64,000 nucleotides of DNA, from positions 362,147-426,146 of the forward strand of contig JAHLLG010000003.1 in assembly GCA_020444275.1 (NCBI GenBank). The letters run 5' to 3'. The notes under the pieces were generated by a model, which made no database searches, was not told the origin of the DNA, and saw nothing but the letters and a program-made list of their open reading frames with translations. A program made the translations under genes and the position numbers. Of this stretch, positions 1 to 9,172 are shown piece by piece; position 1 is the first letter of the stretch, and every line of letters starts with the position of its first letter. Source of the stretch: Bacteroidota bacterium. Its GTDB lineage: Bacteria > Bacteroidota > Bacteroidia > Bacteroidales > UBA12077.

Positions 1-543
1 AGAAGATTTGATCTTCAGGAAGATTTTTCAACTGTTAGAATGTTTGGCGATCATCCTTCATATATCATTTTAGCATCGGAATCGTTCTTATTGCAAGCCG
101 AGGCTTATGCAAGAACAGGTGATTTTACCAATGCAAAAATAATGTATGATGCAGCAGTCGCAGCTTCTTTCGAAACACATGGCTTATCTGATAATCCAGC
201 GAGTTATACTGGTGCAGGAGGAGTGTATGAATTTACAGCTACAACAGAACAAGACGCTATTGAGCAAATTGGTATGCAAAAATGGATATGTTTAGCTCAT
301 TACAATAACATTGAGGCATGGATTGAGCAAAGCAGAACAGGATATCCTGAAATCAGTACTGTTTTGGCAAATGATCCATCGTATACTCCAGGTGAGTGGA
401 CAAGTCCGGTTGATAATTTATTAGGTGCTAATAGATTCCCTCACAGATTATATTATCCAAGCACGGAAGTTACATCTAACAGTAATACACCTACGCAAAT
501 TACAGATATGGCTGTGAAAGTGTGGTGGGATTTAAATGATTAA
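1..543 (+). CDS. SusD/RagB-like outer-membrane lipoprotein, C-terminal part
   Basis: The reading frame is open from the first base of the window, so this is the C-terminal 180 residues of a gene that starts outside. The segment ILASESFLLQAEAYARTGD followed by AKIMYDAAVAAS is the typical C-terminal TPR-like helix pair of SusD-like (SusD-like_2) proteins, and the end (VKVWWDLND) fits the conserved tryptophan-rich tail. SusD proteins are surface lipoproteins that hold a glycan or peptide over a SusC TonB-dependent pore; the susC partner should lie upstream. Two small lipoprotein genes follow closely (11 and 16 bp gaps), as in many Sus-like operons. The substrate cannot be read from this fragment. 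Confidence 0.85.
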   Translation, partial: RRFDLQEDFSTVRMFGDHPSYIILASESFLLQAEAYARTGDFTNAKIMYDAAVAASFETHGLSDNPASYTGAGGVYEFTATTEQDAIEQIGMQKWICLAHYNNIEAWIEQSRTGYPEISTVLANDPSYTPGEWTSPVDNLLGANRFPHRLYYPSTEVTSNSNTPTQITDMAVKVWWDLND

Positions 544-554
544 AAATAAAGAAT

Positions 555-1223
555 ATGAAAAAAATAATTATAACATTAACATTGTTTGTTGCAATTATTA
601 CGTTTTTTAGTTGCGAAAAAGAAACACTAGACATCTCCACTGGAAAGGTTTATTATCCTGTTTTTGTAAACTCGGGTAATCAACTAAATGTAGTTGCATT
701 AGGAGAAAATTTTACCATTCCAGAGATAACAATATATGATGGAGAGCAAGATATAACTTCAACTGCGATAGTGGAAGGAGAGATTGATCTTCAAACTCCT
801 GGATATTACCCTGTTACTTATACAGCTACTACGGCCGATGGTTATACTGGTTCTTATGAATTAAAAGTTTATGTATATCATCCTGATTATAAGGAAGCTC
901 CTATAGCAGGAGTATATGCTGGGAATGGTGCTGATATAACCATTGAGGAGTTTGAAAAGGGTGTATTTTTCATTGATGATGCTACAGCTAATGAGATGAA
1001 TGCATGGTATGGACGAAATGATTTAGCCGTGTCAGGTACTCTTATATATATAGGAAACATGGAGTATTTAGTATTATGTGATATTCCATGGTATGGTTGG
1101 ATTTTCGTAACAGATGGAAATGCAACTTATTCTCCAGCTGATGGTTCTCTATCTTATCATATTATGGATGCTACGGATCCTGATACAGGATGGGATATTA
1201 ATTTAACTCCAATTGTTGAATAA
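555..1223 (+). CDS. Exported lipoprotein with Ig-like (DUF5011/BT_2262-type) domain
   Basis: 222 residues. The N-terminus MKKIIITLTLFVAIITFFSC is a lipoprotein signal peptide with the acceptor Cys at residue 20. Residues about 45-110 look like a bacterial Ig-like fold (ITIYDGEQDITSTAIV, then TPGYYPVTYTATTADGYTGSY), as in DUF5011/BT_2262-type domains of Sus loci; the second half is rich in Gly, Tyr and Trp and was not recognised. It sits 11 bp after the SusD gene and 16 bp before the next lipoprotein gene, so it is probably co-transcribed and surface exposed with the SusCD complex. A role in binding the imported substrate is an inference from context. Confidence 0.75.
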   Translation: MKKIIITLTLFVAIITFFSCEKETLDISTGKVYYPVFVNSGNQLNVVALGENFTIPEITIYDGEQDITSTAIVEGEIDLQTPGYYPVTYTATTADGYTGSYELKVYVYHPDYKEAPIAGVYAGNGADITIEEFEKGVFFIDDATANEMNAWYGRNDLAVSGTLIYIGNMEYLVLCDIPWYGWIFVTDGNATYSPADGSLSYHIMDATDPDTGWDINLTPIVE

Positions 1224-1239
1224 TTTAAATTAAAAGATT

Positions 1240-1722
1240 ATGAAAAAAACATTATATATTATTATAGGGCTTTTAATGATAAGCTTTTACGCTTGTCAGG
1301 AAGAAGTCGATGTAGATCCTGGACAAACTGCAGTTGTCGAAATGTCTGGTCAGTGGTGGCTAAGAATGTACGATGACGCAGGAAATGAGCTGGATAGTTG
1401 GTTAGAAACGTATACGTACAATACTGCATCAAATGTTAGCGATTCAATCTGGATTGAAATACATGATTATGACATGCGTTTTAAAGTATCTTGCGATGTT
1501 ATTTCAAAAACATTTAGTGCTACAGGTACAACAGATATTCTAAACGAAGAAGTGGTTGATATTGCTAATGGAATTATTCTTGAAGATGCTACTACAACTA
1601 TGGGAGGCCATGTTGTTGATAGTATCTACTTTAATTATTCTGATGCAAGTGGCGATTATGTATTCGCTGGTCAGCAATTCACTGGTTTTGCAGAAGATGA
1701 TCCGTTTACTCCGGAACAGTAA
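1240..1722 (+). CDS. Lipid-binding-hydrolase-like (Lipid_bd family) lipoprotein
   Basis: 160 residues with signal peptide MKKTLYIIIGLLMISFYAC and lipidation Cys at residue 19. The mature part (GQWWLRMYDDAGNELDSW, SDSIWIEIHDYDMRFKVSC) matches my memory of the small Bacteroidota lipoprotein family called lipid-binding putative hydrolase, which regularly closes SusCD operons. It is the third gene of the partial operon at the window start, and a strong hairpin terminator follows directly. The family name is historical; no catalytic residues can be assigned from sequence. Probable outer-leaflet lipoprotein. Confidence 0.72.
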   Translation: MKKTLYIIIGLLMISFYACQEEVDVDPGQTAVVEMSGQWWLRMYDDAGNELDSWLETYTYNTASNVSDSIWIEIHDYDMRFKVSCDVISKTFSATGTTDILNEEVVDIANGIILEDATTTMGGHVVDSIYFNYSDASGDYVFAGQQFTGFAEDDPFTPEQ

Positions 1723-1740
1723 TTACATATGATAAAAATT

Positions 1741-1770
1741 AAAGGTGTCGATTTTTCGACACCTTTTTTT
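1741..1770 (+). terminator. Rho-independent terminator of the Sus-like operon
   Basis: A perfect 10-bp stem (AAAGGTGTCG / CGACACCTTT) with a 6-nt loop is followed by a T run. It lies 18 bp past the lipoprotein stop and touches the 3' end of the convergent rpe gene, so it may serve both strands. Confidence 0.9.
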
Positions 1771-2422
1771 ATACAATTTTTTTAAGATTCTTTATGGTTT
1801 TCGGTGGATCATCCGATCCGAAAATATAACTTCCGGCAACTAAAATATCAGAACCAGCTTCAATTAGTTGTTTTGCATTGGTGTGGTCAACACCTCCATC
1901 AACCTCAATTAATGCATCTGATTTTGTATCTTTTATAAGTTGTTTAAGTTCTTTTACTTTATTTAATGCATTCGGAATGAATTTTTGTCCACCAAAACCG
2001 GGATTAACAGACATGATCAAAACTAAATCAATATCGGTAATTATATCTTGCAATAAATGAACTGGTGTATGCGGATTTAAGCTAACACCTGCTTTCATTC
2101 CTTTCGATTTTATATTCTGAACCGTGCGGTGCAAATGTTTACATACTTCATAGTGAACTGTTAAAATATCAGCTCCGGCCTTTTGAAAATCATCGATATA
2201 TCTGTCAGGATCAACAATCATTAAGTGCACATCAAGTGGTTTTTTAGCATGTTTTTTAACTGCCTTAATTACAGGTGTTCCGTAGGAAATATTCGGAACA
2301 AACATACCATCCATAATATCCAGATGAAACCAGTCTGCTTCACTGTTATTAATCATCTCAATGTCGCGTTGCAAATTTCCAAAATCAGCTGAAAGGAGCG
2401 AAGGTGATATTAAATGAGCCAT
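1769..2422 (-). CDS. rpe: Ribulose-phosphate 3-epimerase
   Basis: 217 residues, the usual length. It interconverts D-ribulose 5-phosphate and D-xylulose 5-phosphate in the pentose phosphate pathway. Family signatures are SPSLLSADFGNL at the N-terminus, FHLDIMDGMFVPNISYG with the metal/catalytic His and Asp, DVHLMI, MSVNPGFGGQKF, and the C-terminal phosphate-binding EVDGGV...AGSDILVAGSYIFG. Start ATG is preceded by a TAnnTTTG box about 20 bp upstream. The gene is downstream of rpoD on the same strand, but a terminator separates them and rpe has its own promoter box. Confidence 0.97.
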   Translation of the reverse strand: MAHLISPSLLSADFGNLQRDIEMINNSEADWFHLDIMDGMFVPNISYGTPVIKAVKKHAKKPLDVHLMIVDPDRYIDDFQKAGADILTVHYEVCKHLHRTVQNIKSKGMKAGVSLNPHTPVHLLQDIITDIDLVLIMSVNPGFGGQKFIPNALNKVKELKQLIKDTKSDALIEVDGGVDHTNAKQLIEAGSDILVAGSYIFGSDDPPKTIKNLKKIV

Positions 2423-2443
2423 ATTTTTCTATTTGTTTTGATG

Positions 2444-2451
2444 CAAAAATA
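2444..2451 (-). promoter_or_regulatory. Probable -7 box of the rpe promoter
   Basis: Read on the minus strand the bases are TATTTTTG, matching the Bacteroidota -7 consensus TAnnTTTG, 21 bp upstream of the rpe ATG. No good -33 TTG is placed 19-20 bp upstream; that position is in the rpoD terminator. Confidence 0.5.
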
Positions 2452-2454
2452 ATT

Positions 2455-2482
2455 AAAAAAAGGAAACCGTTTGGTTTCCTTT
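2455..2482 (-). terminator. Rho-independent terminator of rpoD
   Basis: Perfect 10-bp stem (AAAGGAAACC / GGTTTCCTTT) with a 4-nt loop, followed on the minus strand by a T run. It starts 4 bp after the rpoD stop codon. Confidence 0.9.
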
Positions 2483-2486
2483 GGTT

Positions 2487-3350
2487 TTATCCTAAATAGG
2501 TTTTAAGTATTTTACTTCGGGTAGTGTGTTTTAATCGTTTTATTGCCTTTTCTTTAATTTGTCGAACCCTTTCGCGCGTTAGATTAAACTCTTCACCAAT
2601 TTCTTCCAGAGTATAAGGATGTTTTCCATTTAATCCAAAATATAAACGTATAATACTTGCTTCGCGCTCTGTTAACGATGATAATGCACGTTCAATTTCT
2701 TTTCTTAACGAATCATTAAGTAAGCTACCATCCGGACTCGGATTATCTTTGCTTAACAAAACTTCGTACATATCACCTTCTTCTCCATCAGTTAGCGGGG
2801 CATCCATTGAAACATGCCGACCGGCACTGCGCATGGCATCTTTAATGTCATTTGGAGCAATTTCGATAGCTTTGGCTATTTCATCAATTGAGGGTTCACG
2901 TTCAAATTTCTGTTCAAGTTCCGATAACGCTTTATTGATTTTGTTTATCGAGCCTATTTTATTTAAAGGTAATCGAACAATTCGCGCTTGTTCTGCCAAA
3001 GCCTGTAAAATAGATTGTCTGATCCACCAAACCGCATACGAGATAAACTTAAATCCTCTTGTTTCATCAAAACGTTTGGCAGCCTTAATCAAACCTAAAT
3101 TACCTTCATTTATTAAGTCGGGTAAACTTAATCCCTGGTTTTGATATTGTTTTGAGACAGATACCACAAAACGAAGATTAGCCTTAATGAGTTTTTCCAG
3201 AGCAAGATTATCTCCATTTCGCACTTTCCGGGCTAGCTCAACCTCTTCTTCAGCAGATAAAAGATCTACTTTCCCGATTTCATGCAAATATTTATCTAAC
3301 GAGGCAGTTTCTCGATTAGTGACCTGTTTAATTATTTTTAACTGTCTCAT
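2487..3350 (-). CDS. rpoD: RNA polymerase primary sigma factor RpoD (sigma-70/SigABfr type)
   Basis: 287 residues, the short form typical of Bacteroidota primary sigma factors, which lack most of region 1.1. Region 1.2 ([17 protein letters not shown]), region 2 ([35 protein letters not shown]), region 3 and region 4 ([38 protein letters not shown]) are all present in order. This sigma recognises the TTTG/TAnnTTTG promoters seen repeatedly in the window. It is divergent from rho across a 324-bp spacer and has its own terminator. Confidence 0.97.
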   Translation of the reverse strand: MRQLKIIKQVTNRETASLDKYLHEIGKVDLLSAEEEVELARKVRNGDNLALEKLIKANLRFVVSVSKQYQNQGLSLPDLINEGNLGLIKAAKRFDETRGFKFISYAVWWIRQSILQALAEQARIVRLPLNKIGSINKINKALSELEQKFEREPSIDEIAKAIEIAPNDIKDAMRSAGRHVSMDAPLTDGEEGDMYEVLLSKDNPSPDGSLLNDSLRKEIERALSSLTEREASIIRLYFGLNGKHPYTLEEIGEEFNLTRERVRQIKEKAIKRLKHTTRSKILKTYLG

Positions 3351-3674
3351 TCTTTTTGGTCCAGTGAGTGTTAGCGTATTTTTTACGTTGTTTTTTAACG
3401 TTTTGTTACAATAGTATCCAAATATGTAAATAAAAATCTTTAGAACGAAGTTTTTTCTATTTTTTTTAAATTAAATTCTTCTATAAATAGTTTTTTTAAA
3501 AAAAAGTTTGATTCTTATTTTGGTAATTGTCAGGAAATATTTATTATTGCAATGATTTTCTAAGTTTTAGAAAATATTAATCTCTCGCAGTAAAAATCAA
3601 TCAATTTACTTGCTTATCAAATGAAAGTTCAAACAATTATTATAATCAATTAATTATCCTTTATTTATAACAAA
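3351..3674. other. Divergent rpoD-rho intergenic region
   Basis: 324 bp without a convincing gene. It is very AT-rich and holds the 5' leaders of rpoD (minus) and rho (plus). The clearest structure is an inverted repeat at 3556-3574 (TTTTCTAA, 3-nt loop, TTAGAAAA), about 100 bp before the rho ATG. I could not find a perfect TTG/TAnnTTTG promoter for either gene; a one-mismatch box (CATATTTG, minus strand) lies near 3420 for rpoD. Confidence 0.5.
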
Positions 3675-5270
3675 ATGTACGATATTCTTGAATTGAATAA
3701 GAAGCTAGTTTCTGAATTAAGAGAAATAGCAAAAGGATTACAAATCAAAAAGGTAGAATCGTTAAAAAAGCAGGATCTGATTTACAAAATATTAGATCAA
3801 CAGGCGATCAATGCCACTTCCGATGTTAAAACAGAGAAAAGATCTTCAGGCAGAAAACGTATTTCCGAAAAACCAAAAGCTGCATCAGGTTCTGATAAGA
3901 AAAAAGACACAAATCAGGTTAAGACAAAAAATAAACAGGAACATAGCCCAAAGGTTGAGAAAAGAAAAACTGATGAACCTAAAAAAGAGGTGAAAGTAGA
4001 AACCAAAGAGGTTAAAGCTGGTGAAAGAGTAGAAAGTAAATCTTCACAGAAAGATAACGAAGAGTATAAGAAAAGAAGTAATCAACGACACTCAAAAGAT
4101 AACTATCATAAACGACCGAATGATAAACGAAACGATAAATCATTTGAGTTTGATGGAATAATAACCAATTCAGGTGTATTAGAAATTATGCCCGATGGTT
4201 ATGGGTTTTTAAGATCATCAGAATATAATTACCTAAACTCACCAGATGATATTTATGTATCGCAATCACAAATTAAATTATTTGGATTGAAAACCGGTGA
4301 TACTGTCGAAGGATCCATTCGTCCGCCAAAGGAAGGTGAAAAGTATTTCCCTTTAATTAAGGTAGAAAAAATTAATGGCAGAAGTCCGGACTATATTCGT
4401 GATCGTGTACCGTTTGATTATTTAACACCATTATTCCCCGAAGAAAAATTTACAATAAATAATAACAAAAACGATAAACTTTCAACACGTGTAGTTGATA
4501 TGTTTGCTCCAATTGGTAAGGGGCAACGTGGTTTAATTGTTGCTCAGCCAAAAACGGGTAAAACAGTATTACTAAAAGAAATAGCCAATGCTATTGCAGC
4601 TAATCATCCGGAAGTATACATGATCGTTCTTTTAATTGATGAACGACCAGAAGAGGTTACGGATATGGCACGAAGTGTTAATGCAGAAGTTATATCGTCA
4701 ACATTCGATGAACCTGCAGAACGTCATGTTCGAGTTGCCAATATTGTTTTGGAAAAAGCAAAACGAATGGTAGAATGTGGGCACGATGTAGTAATTTTAT
4801 TAGACTCAATTACACGTTTAGCACGTGCCTTTAATACAGTTTCACCAGCATCTGGTAAAGTACTTTCTGGTGGTGTTGATGCCAATGCATTGCATAAACC
4901 AAAACGTTTCTTTGGTGCAGCTAGAAATATTGAAGAAGGTGGTTCGTTAACAATCATTTCAACAGCCTTAACAGAAACCGGATCCAAAATGGATGAAGTT
5001 ATATTCGAAGAATTTAAAGGAACTGGTAACATGGAATTGCAGCTTGATCGTAAATTGTCTAACAAACGAATTTATCCTGCTGTTGATATTACTGCATCTA
5101 GTACACGTAGAGAAGACTTATTGATTGACAAGGAGATGCTAAATAAAATATGGATTCTACGTAATTACTTAACAGATATGAATTCAATTGAAGCAATGGA
5201 ATTCCTTCGTGATAGATTAGTAAAGACGCAAACAAACGAGGAATTCATTATTTCTATGAATGCTGACTAA
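3675..5270 (+). CDS. rho: Transcription termination factor Rho
   Basis: 531 residues, about 110 longer than E. coli Rho. Residues 1-45 are the Rho N-terminal helical domain, 46-155 a lysine/glutamate-rich disordered insertion, about 160-235 the cold-shock-type RNA-binding domain ([14 protein letters not shown]), and about 255-520 the hexameric ATPase with Walker A (PKTGKT, near 292-297) and Walker B ([11 protein letters not shown], near 372-382). It is an RNA-dependent helicase that ends transcription. Long basic insertions of this kind are known in Bacteroidota and Actinobacteria Rho. Monocistronic, followed by a terminator. Confidence 0.97.
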   Translation: MYDILELNKKLVSELREIAKGLQIKKVESLKKQDLIYKILDQQAINATSDVKTEKRSSGRKRISEKPKAASGSDKKKDTNQVKTKNKQEHSPKVEKRKTDEPKKEVKVETKEVKAGERVESKSSQKDNEEYKKRSNQRHSKDNYHKRPNDKRNDKSFEFDGIITNSGVLEIMPDGYGFLRSSEYNYLNSPDDIYVSQSQIKLFGLKTGDTVEGSIRPPKEGEKYFPLIKVEKINGRSPDYIRDRVPFDYLTPLFPEEKFTINNNKNDKLSTRVVDMFAPIGKGQRGLIVAQPKTGKTVLLKEIANAIAANHPEVYMIVLLIDERPEEVTDMARSVNAEVISSTFDEPAERHVRVANIVLEKAKRMVECGHDVVILLDSITRLARAFNTVSPASGKVLSGGVDANALHKPKRFFGAARNIEEGGSLTIISTALTETGSKMDEVIFEEFKGTGNMELQLDRKLSNKRIYPAVDITASSTRREDLLIDKEMLNKIWILRNYLTDMNSIEAMEFLRDRLVKTQTNEEFIISMNAD

Positions 5271-5294
5271 ATGTTTCACAACACATTATAACTT

Positions 5295-5322
5295 AAATGC
5301 GGATGAAAATCCGCATTTTTTG
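5295..5322 (+). terminator. Rho-independent terminator after rho
   Basis: Perfect 10-bp stem (AAATGCGGAT / ATCCGCATTT), GAAA tetraloop, T run. It lies 24 bp after the rho stop. Confidence 0.9.
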
Positions 5323-5425
5323 TTTTGTAAATTAATAACATAGGAGCTTATTTGTAATGGGAATGAATAAGTTTACCATTGGGTTATTTTGCAGTGATTG
5401 AGTATAATAAATAAGATTTTTATTT

Positions 5426-5433
5426 TAATTTTG
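5426..5433 (+). promoter_or_regulatory. Probable nifJ promoter -7 box
   Basis: TAATTTTG matches TAnnTTTG and lies 55 bp before the nifJ ATG. A TTG at 5398-5400 is 25 bp upstream, somewhat farther than the usual 19-21. The nifJ leader also carries AAGGAG at 5477-5482, a Shine-Dalgarno-like site that is unusual in this phylum. Confidence 0.45.
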
Positions 5434-5488
5434 TAGTTCCTAAAAATAAAGTTAATTATCTTTTAATAAATAAATTAAGGAGTTAGAA

Positions 5489-8400
5489 ATGTCAAAAAAC
5501 AAGAAATTTATAACCTGCGATGGTAACTATGCAGCATCTCACGTTGCGTACATGTTTAGTGAAGTTGCAGCGATTTATCCGATTACTCCTTCGTCAACTA
5601 TGGCAGAATATGTTGATGAGTGGGCATCACACGGACGTAAAAATATTTTTGGAGACCAGGTAAAAGTTGTTGAAATGCAATCAGAAGGTGGAGCAGCTGG
5701 TGCTGTTCACGGTTCATTGCAAGCTGGTGCATTAACTTCTACATTTACGGCATCTCAGGGATTATTATTAATGATTCCGAATATGTATAAAATTTCTGGT
5801 GAATTGTTGCCAGGTGTTTTCCATGTAAGTGCAAGAAGTTTAGCAGCACAGGCACTATCAATCTTTGGCGATCATAGTGATGTGATGAGTACACGTCACA
5901 CAGGCTTTGCTATGTTAGCAACTGGCAGTGTTCAGGAAATTATGGATATTGCAGGTATTGCTCACTTAGCTTCAATTAAATCAAGAATTCCTTTCTTGCA
6001 TTTCTTCGATGGATTCAGAACTTCTCATGAAATTCAAAAAGTTGAATACTTCGAGAATGAAGATATGGCTAAACTACTTGATTTTGATGCATTACAAAAA
6101 TTCAGAGATAATGCTTTAAATCCTGAACATCCTGTTACAAGAGGTACAGCTCAAAATCCTGATATATATTTCCAGGCTCGTGAAGCTGCGAATAAATTCT
6201 ACGATCCAATTCCTGATATGGTAGAAGAATATATGCAGGAAATTACAAAAATGACCGGTCGTGAGTATCATCCATTTACTTATTACGGTTCTGAAGATGC
6301 AGAAAATGTAATTGTTGCCATGGGATCAGTTACTTCTACAATTAAAGAAGTTATCGATTATAAAATTGCTCAGGGAGAAAAAGTTGGTTTAATATCTGTT
6401 CATTTATACAGACCATTCTCAGAGAAATATTTTATGAAAGCTCTACCTAAATCAGTTAAACGATTAGCTGTATTAGATAGAACAAAAGAGCCAGGTGCTA
6501 ATGGCGAACCATTATACTTAGACGTAAGAGATTTATTCTACGGTAAAGAAAATGCCCCAATGGTTGTTGGTGGTCGTTATGGTTTAAGTTCGAAAGATAC
6601 TACGCCAGCTCAAATTATTTCAGTATATGATAATTTAGCTCTGGCAGAACCTAAGAATGGATTCACTTTAGGTATTGTTGATGATGTTAAATTTACTTCA
6701 TTACCATTATTACCTGAAATTAGTGTTGTTCCAAAAGGAACTTTCGAAGGTAAGTTCTATGGCTTAGGATCAGATGGTACTGTAGGAGCTAACAAAAACT
6801 CAATTAAGATTATTGGTGATTCTACCGATAAATATGCACAAGCTTATTTTGCTTATGATTCGAAGAAATCCGGCGGTATTACAACATCTCACTTACGTTT
6901 TGGTGATTCACCAATTCGTTCGCCATATTTAGTTGGTACTCCTGATTTCGTTGCGTGTCATGTTCCTGCATATCTTCAAAAATATGATATGTTAAAAGGA
7001 ATTAAGCAAGGTGGAACTTTCTTATTAAATAGTATTTGGGATGCTGAAGAAACAAAAAATCATTTCCCTGATGAAATGAAAAAAACTTTAGCAGAAAAAG
7101 ATATAAAAGTTTATATTATAAACGCTACTAAAATTGCTGAAGAAATAGGATTAGGAAACAGAACCAATACTATACTTCAATCAGCATTCTTTAAGATTTC
7201 AAATGTAATACCTTACGAAAAGGCAGTTGAAGAAATGAAGAAGGCTATCGTAAAATCTTACGGTAGAAAAGGTGAAGATATTGTTAACATGAACAAAGCT
7301 GCTGTTGAACGTGGAGGTAACGTTGAGGAAATCGAAATTCCATCAGAATGGAAGAATATTGAAATAAAGGCAAAATCTGACGACAGAAATATTCCGGATT
7401 TCATTAAGAATGTTGTGGAGCCAATCAATGCTCAAAAAGGTGATGATTTACCAGTTAGTGCTTTTGTTGACAGAGAAGACGGAACATTCCCTGCTGGGAC
7501 AACCGCATATGAAAAACGTGGTATCGCTGTTACCGTTCCTGAATGGATTTCAGAGAATTGTATTCAGTGTAACCAATGTGCATATGTTTGTCCTCACGCT
7601 GTTATACGACCATTCCTGTTAACTGAAGAAGAAGTTGCAAATGCTCCTGAAGGAACAGTTACAATTAAAGGAACCGGAGGAACAAAAGAATATCAGTTTA
7701 GAATGCAGGTTAGCCCTCTTGATTGTACAGGTTGTGGTAACTGTGTTGATGTGTGTCCTGCTAAAACAAAAGCTTTAGAAATGAAGCCTTTGGAAACTCA
7801 ATTAGTAGAAGACGAGCGTTGGGATTATATGCATAATAAAGTGGGATATAAAGATACTGTTCTTGCAAAAGATAAGAGTGTTAAGAATAGCCAGTTTGCT
7901 CAACCACTGTTCGAATTTAGTGGTGCTTGTGCTGGTTGCGGTGAAACTCCATATATTAAGGCAATTACTCAGTTGTACGGTGATAGAATGATGATTGCTA
8001 ATGCAACAGGTTGTTCATCAATTTATGGTGGTTCTGCTCCATCAACACCATATTGTGCAAATAGCGAAGGTAAAGGTCCTGCTTGGGCTAATTCATTATT
8101 CGAAGACAATGCAGAGTATGGTTTAGGTATGCATGTAGGTGTTGAAAAACTTCGTACAAGAATAGCAGAAAAGATGAATACTTCGATGAATGAAGTTAGC
8201 GGAGATACTCAAGCAGCATTTAAAGAGTGGATCGAAAATAAAGATATGGCTGAGGAATCAAAAGCTGCTTCTGCCAAAGTAGTGGAAGCTTGTAAGAAAG
8301 AGAAAGCTCAAATTGCAAAAGATATCTTAGCTCTTGAACAATACTTAATCAAGAAATCGGTATGGATTTTTGGTGGTGACGGTTGGGCTTATGATATCGG

Positions 8401-9004
8401 ATATGGTGGATTAGACCACGTACTTGGATCAGGTGAGGATGTAAACGTACTTGTTATGGATACCGAGGTGTACTCAAATACAGGTGGACAAGCATCTAAA
8501 TCAACTCCTGTTGGAGCTGTTGCAAAATTTGCAGCTGCAGGTATGAGAACAAGAAAGAAAGATCTAGGAATGATGGCGATGTCTTATGGTTATGTTTATG
8601 TTGCTCAGGTAGCAATGGGAGCAAGCCAAAGTCAGTATTTCAAAGCGATTAAGGAAGCAGAAGCTTATCCCGGACCATCTCTAATTATTGCTTATGCTCC
8701 ATGTATTAACCATGGTTTACGATTAGGAATGGGTAAATCGCAGCAAGAAACTAAATTAGCTGTTGAAGCTGGTTACTGGCATAATTACCGTTATAATCCA
8801 TTATTGGAGAAAGAAGGTAAGAATCCATTTACGCTTGATTCAAAAGAACCAGACTGGGACAAGTTCCAGGACTTCTTAAAGAGCGAAGTACGTTACACTT
8901 CATTAAAGAAATCATTCCCTGAACAAGCTGATGTTTTATTCAAGCAGGCTGAGGAAGATGCTAAATGGAGATATAACAACTATAAACGATTAACTACTTA
9001 TTAA
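5489..9004 (+). CDS. nifJ: Pyruvate:ferredoxin (flavodoxin) oxidoreductase
   Basis: 1171 residues, full length for the single-chain PFOR. It oxidises pyruvate with CoA to acetyl-CoA and CO2, reducing ferredoxin. Domains in order: the pyruvate-binding domain with AIYPITPSSTMAEY near the N-terminus, the gamma-type domain, a 2x[4Fe-4S] ferredoxin domain with two CxxCxxCxxxC motifs (near C691-C701 and C746-C756), and the thiamine-diphosphate domain with GACAGCGETPY, NATGCSSIYGG and GDGWAYDIGYGGLDHVL...VYSNTGGQ. All cluster and cofactor motifs look intact. Oxygen-sensitive enzyme, so the organism ferments or lives at low oxygen. Monocistronic with a strong terminator. Confidence 0.97.
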   Translation: MSKNKKFITCDGNYAASHVAYMFSEVAAIYPITPSSTMAEYVDEWASHGRKNIFGDQVKVVEMQSEGGAAGAVHGSLQAGALTSTFTASQGLLLMIPNMYKISGELLPGVFHVSARSLAAQALSIFGDHSDVMSTRHTGFAMLATGSVQEIMDIAGIAHLASIKSRIPFLHFFDGFRTSHEIQKVEYFENEDMAKLLDFDALQKFRDNALNPEHPVTRGTAQNPDIYFQAREAANKFYDPIPDMVEEYMQEITKMTGREYHPFTYYGSEDAENVIVAMGSVTSTIKEVIDYKIAQGEKVGLISVHLYRPFSEKYFMKALPKSVKRLAVLDRTKEPGANGEPLYLDVRDLFYGKENAPMVVGGRYGLSSKDTTPAQIISVYDNLALAEPKNGFTLGIVDDVKFTSLPLLPEISVVPKGTFEGKFYGLGSDGTVGANKNSIKIIGDSTDKYAQAYFAYDSKKSGGITTSHLRFGDSPIRSPYLVGTPDFVACHVPAYLQKYDMLKGIKQGGTFLLNSIWDAEETKNHFPDEMKKTLAEKDIKVYIINATKIAEEIGLGNRTNTILQSAFFKISNVIPYEKAVEEMKKAIVKSYGRKGEDIVNMNKAAVERGGNVEEIEIPSEWKNIEIKAKSDDRNIPDFIKNVVEPINAQKGDDLPVSAFVDREDGTFPAGTTAYEKRGIAVTVPEWISENCIQCNQCAYVCPHAVIRPFLLTEEEVANAPEGTVTIKGTGGTKEYQFRMQVSPLDCTGCGNCVDVCPAKTKALEMKPLETQLVEDERWDYMHNKVGYKDTVLAKDKSVKNSQFAQPLFEFSGACAGCGETPYIKAITQLYGDRMMIANATGCSSIYGGSAPSTPYCANSEGKGPAWANSLFEDNAEYGLGMHVGVEKLRTRIAEKMNTSMNEVSGDTQAAFKEWIENKDMAEESKAASAKVVEACKKEKAQIAKDILALEQYLIKKSVWIFGGDGWAYDIGYGGLDHVLGSGEDVNVLVMDTEVYSNTGGQASKSTPVGAVAKFAAAGMRTRKKDLGMMAMSYGYVYVAQVAMGASQSQYFKAIKEAEAYPGPSLIIAYAPCINHGLRLGMGKSQQETKLAVEAGYWHNYRYNPLLEKEGKNPFTLDSKEPDWDKFQDFLKSEVRYTSLKKSFPEQADVLFKQAEEDAKWRYNNYKRLTTY

Positions 9005-9026
9005 TAATTGATATAAGTTATATTTT

Positions 9027-9058
9027 AGAGGCAGGATTTAAATCCTGCCTCTTTTTTT
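9027..9058 (+). terminator. Rho-independent terminator after nifJ
   Basis: A perfect 26-base palindrome at 9027-9052 (arm AGAGGCAGGATTT) folds to a long GC-containing hairpin and is followed by seven T. It starts 23 bp after the nifJ stop. Confidence 0.92.
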
Positions 9059-9172
9059 AACCTTATTTGTTTAAGTTTTATTTAACTTAAATTAAAAAAT
9101 ATTAAACATAATTTGAACTATATTTTTTAATAGTTGTTATACGATAAATGTTAAATTAAAAAACCCAATCGT

